This document shows positions 63,654 through 64,000 of a stretch of 64,000 nucleotides of DNA, one piece after another. The stretch is taken from the NCBI RefSeq assembly GCF_021491375.1, contig NZ_JAKEVY010000002.1, positions 868,001-932,000 on the forward strand. Direction: 5' to 3'. The position numbers and the translations under genes were made by a program. Below the pieces are notes generated by a model. That model saw only the letters and a program-made list of their open reading frames with translations. It did no database searches and was not told where the DNA came from. The stretch comes from Flavihumibacter fluminis (GTDB taxonomy: Bacteria > Bacteroidota > Bacteroidia > Chitinophagales > Chitinophagaceae). Each line of letters starts with the position of its first letter. Position 1 is the first letter of the stretch.

Positions 63654-64000
63654 ATGAGTAAAAAGAAATCTTCTTCAAAGAAAAATAAGGCAAAAGGTAC
63701 TGGTCCTGAGTTGCCGGTAGGCAGACTTGATATAACCCGAAGTGGAATGGGATTTGTGATCATAGAGGGACTGGAACAGGATATACTGGTAAAGCCGAAT
63801 GATTTCAATACCGCCTTACATGGAGATAAAGTAAAAGTGCAGGTGATGCGTTCCTCCGGAAGAGGTGGTGGACGCCTGCAGGGAATGATTACAGAAGTGG
63901 TAGAGCGCAAGCAGCAATCCTTCCTGGGTAAGATAGAGCTAAGTAAAAGTTTTGCCTTTTTCATTCCGGAAACAGACAAACCCATGCCGGATATTTATAT
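63654..64000 (+). CDS. rnr: Ribonuclease R (5' part, runs off the right edge)
   Basis: About 115 residues are present, from the ATG at 63654. An ATG at 63646 opens a frame of only two codons and is not the start. After a lysine- and serine-rich N-terminus (MSKKKSSSKKNKAKG) comes the first OB/cold-shock-like domain: VGRLDITRSGMGFVII, DILVKPNDFNTALHGDKVKVQV, then the start of the second at SFLGKIELSKSFAFFIPE. This order is that of RNase R, a processive 3'-5' exonuclease. The catalytic RNB domain would lie beyond the window. Confidence 0.9.
   Translation, partial: MSKKKSSSKKNKAKGTGPELPVGRLDITRSGMGFVIIEGLEQDILVKPNDFNTALHGDKVKVQVMRSSGRGGGRLQGMITEVVERKQQSFLGKIELSKSFAFFIPETDKPMPDIY

Noticed and set aside
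63644-63985. Minus-strand frame of 113 codons at the right edge
   Set aside because: Opposite to the clear RNase R start, rich in residues that mirror its lysine/serine codons.

Overview
The window looks like chromosome of a Bacteroidota bacterium, most probably family Chitinophagaceae. The reasons are the promoters (TTTG, about 18 bp, then TAnnTTTG), a short primary sigma factor without region 1.1, a B-type succinate dehydrogenase, a CAVC thioredoxin reductase, and marker families of the phylum (DUF3276/PUR, DUF3822 next to rsmD, DUF4249, DUF4256, FucP-linked fucose genes). I saw no phage, IS element, integrase, rRNA or CRISPR array. There is one tRNA gene. All family calls come from reading motifs, with no database search.

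Region 1 (1-11764, minus strand) is an exopolysaccharide locus. In transcription order it has a Wzz/Wzc-type co-polymerase and tyrosine kinase, a Wzx flippase, a Wzy-like polymerase, a glycosyltransferase, a WecG/TagA/CpsF transferase, a GT4 transferase, a FemAB-like acyltransferase and a hexapeptide acetyltransferase that runs off the left edge. Most of these genes overlap by a few bases. A further glycosyltransferase and a Tat-exported Gfo/Idh/MocA oxidoreductase lie upstream.

Region 2 (11797-18704) holds small metabolic and stress genes: a Tat-exported phosphoesterase, a DUF2975 plus Xre-regulator pair, DUF4256, a NamZ-like muramidase, and a divergent trio of erythromycin-esterase-like, dienelactone-hydrolase-like and phosphoribosyltransferase genes. 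tRNA-Ser(UGA) follows with a well-matched promoter and a terminator.

Region 3 (18914-35020) has a fucose operon (FucP permease, two SDRs, an FAH hydrolase, a UxaA-family dehydratase), a secreted esterase, a DUF3365 haem-site lipoprotein, a complete RND efflux operon, a Tat-type sugar isomerase and a PNGase F-like protein.

Region 4 (35178-52870) has an ABC exporter, a PUR-domain protein, sdhCAB, a secreted protein with six beta/gamma-crystallin-like domains, DUF465, an ABC-F ATPase, a 1165-residue envelope protein, two smaller predicted envelope proteins and a membrane-anchored coiled-coil protein.

Region 5 (53081-64000) is mostly housekeeping: holA, ribF, purM-like, rpoD, DUF4249, trxB, folB, a TPR protein resembling eukaryotic RMDN proteins, DUF3822, rsmD, 5-formyl-THF cyclo-ligase, lpxK and the start of rnr.

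The most unusual features are (a) a family of 7-nt phase-locked intergenic arrays (GTGARAN) at gene 3' ends that places a TGA in all three frames and in two cases supplies the gene's own stop codon, (b) the esterase/hydrolase/phosphoribosyltransferase trio, (c) the six-domain crystallin-like protein whose first two domains alone keep complete Ca-binding motifs, (d) the RMDN-like TPR protein, and (e) several enzymes with changed catalytic residues (RsmD, L-fucose-type SDR, RND pump, ABC exporter).
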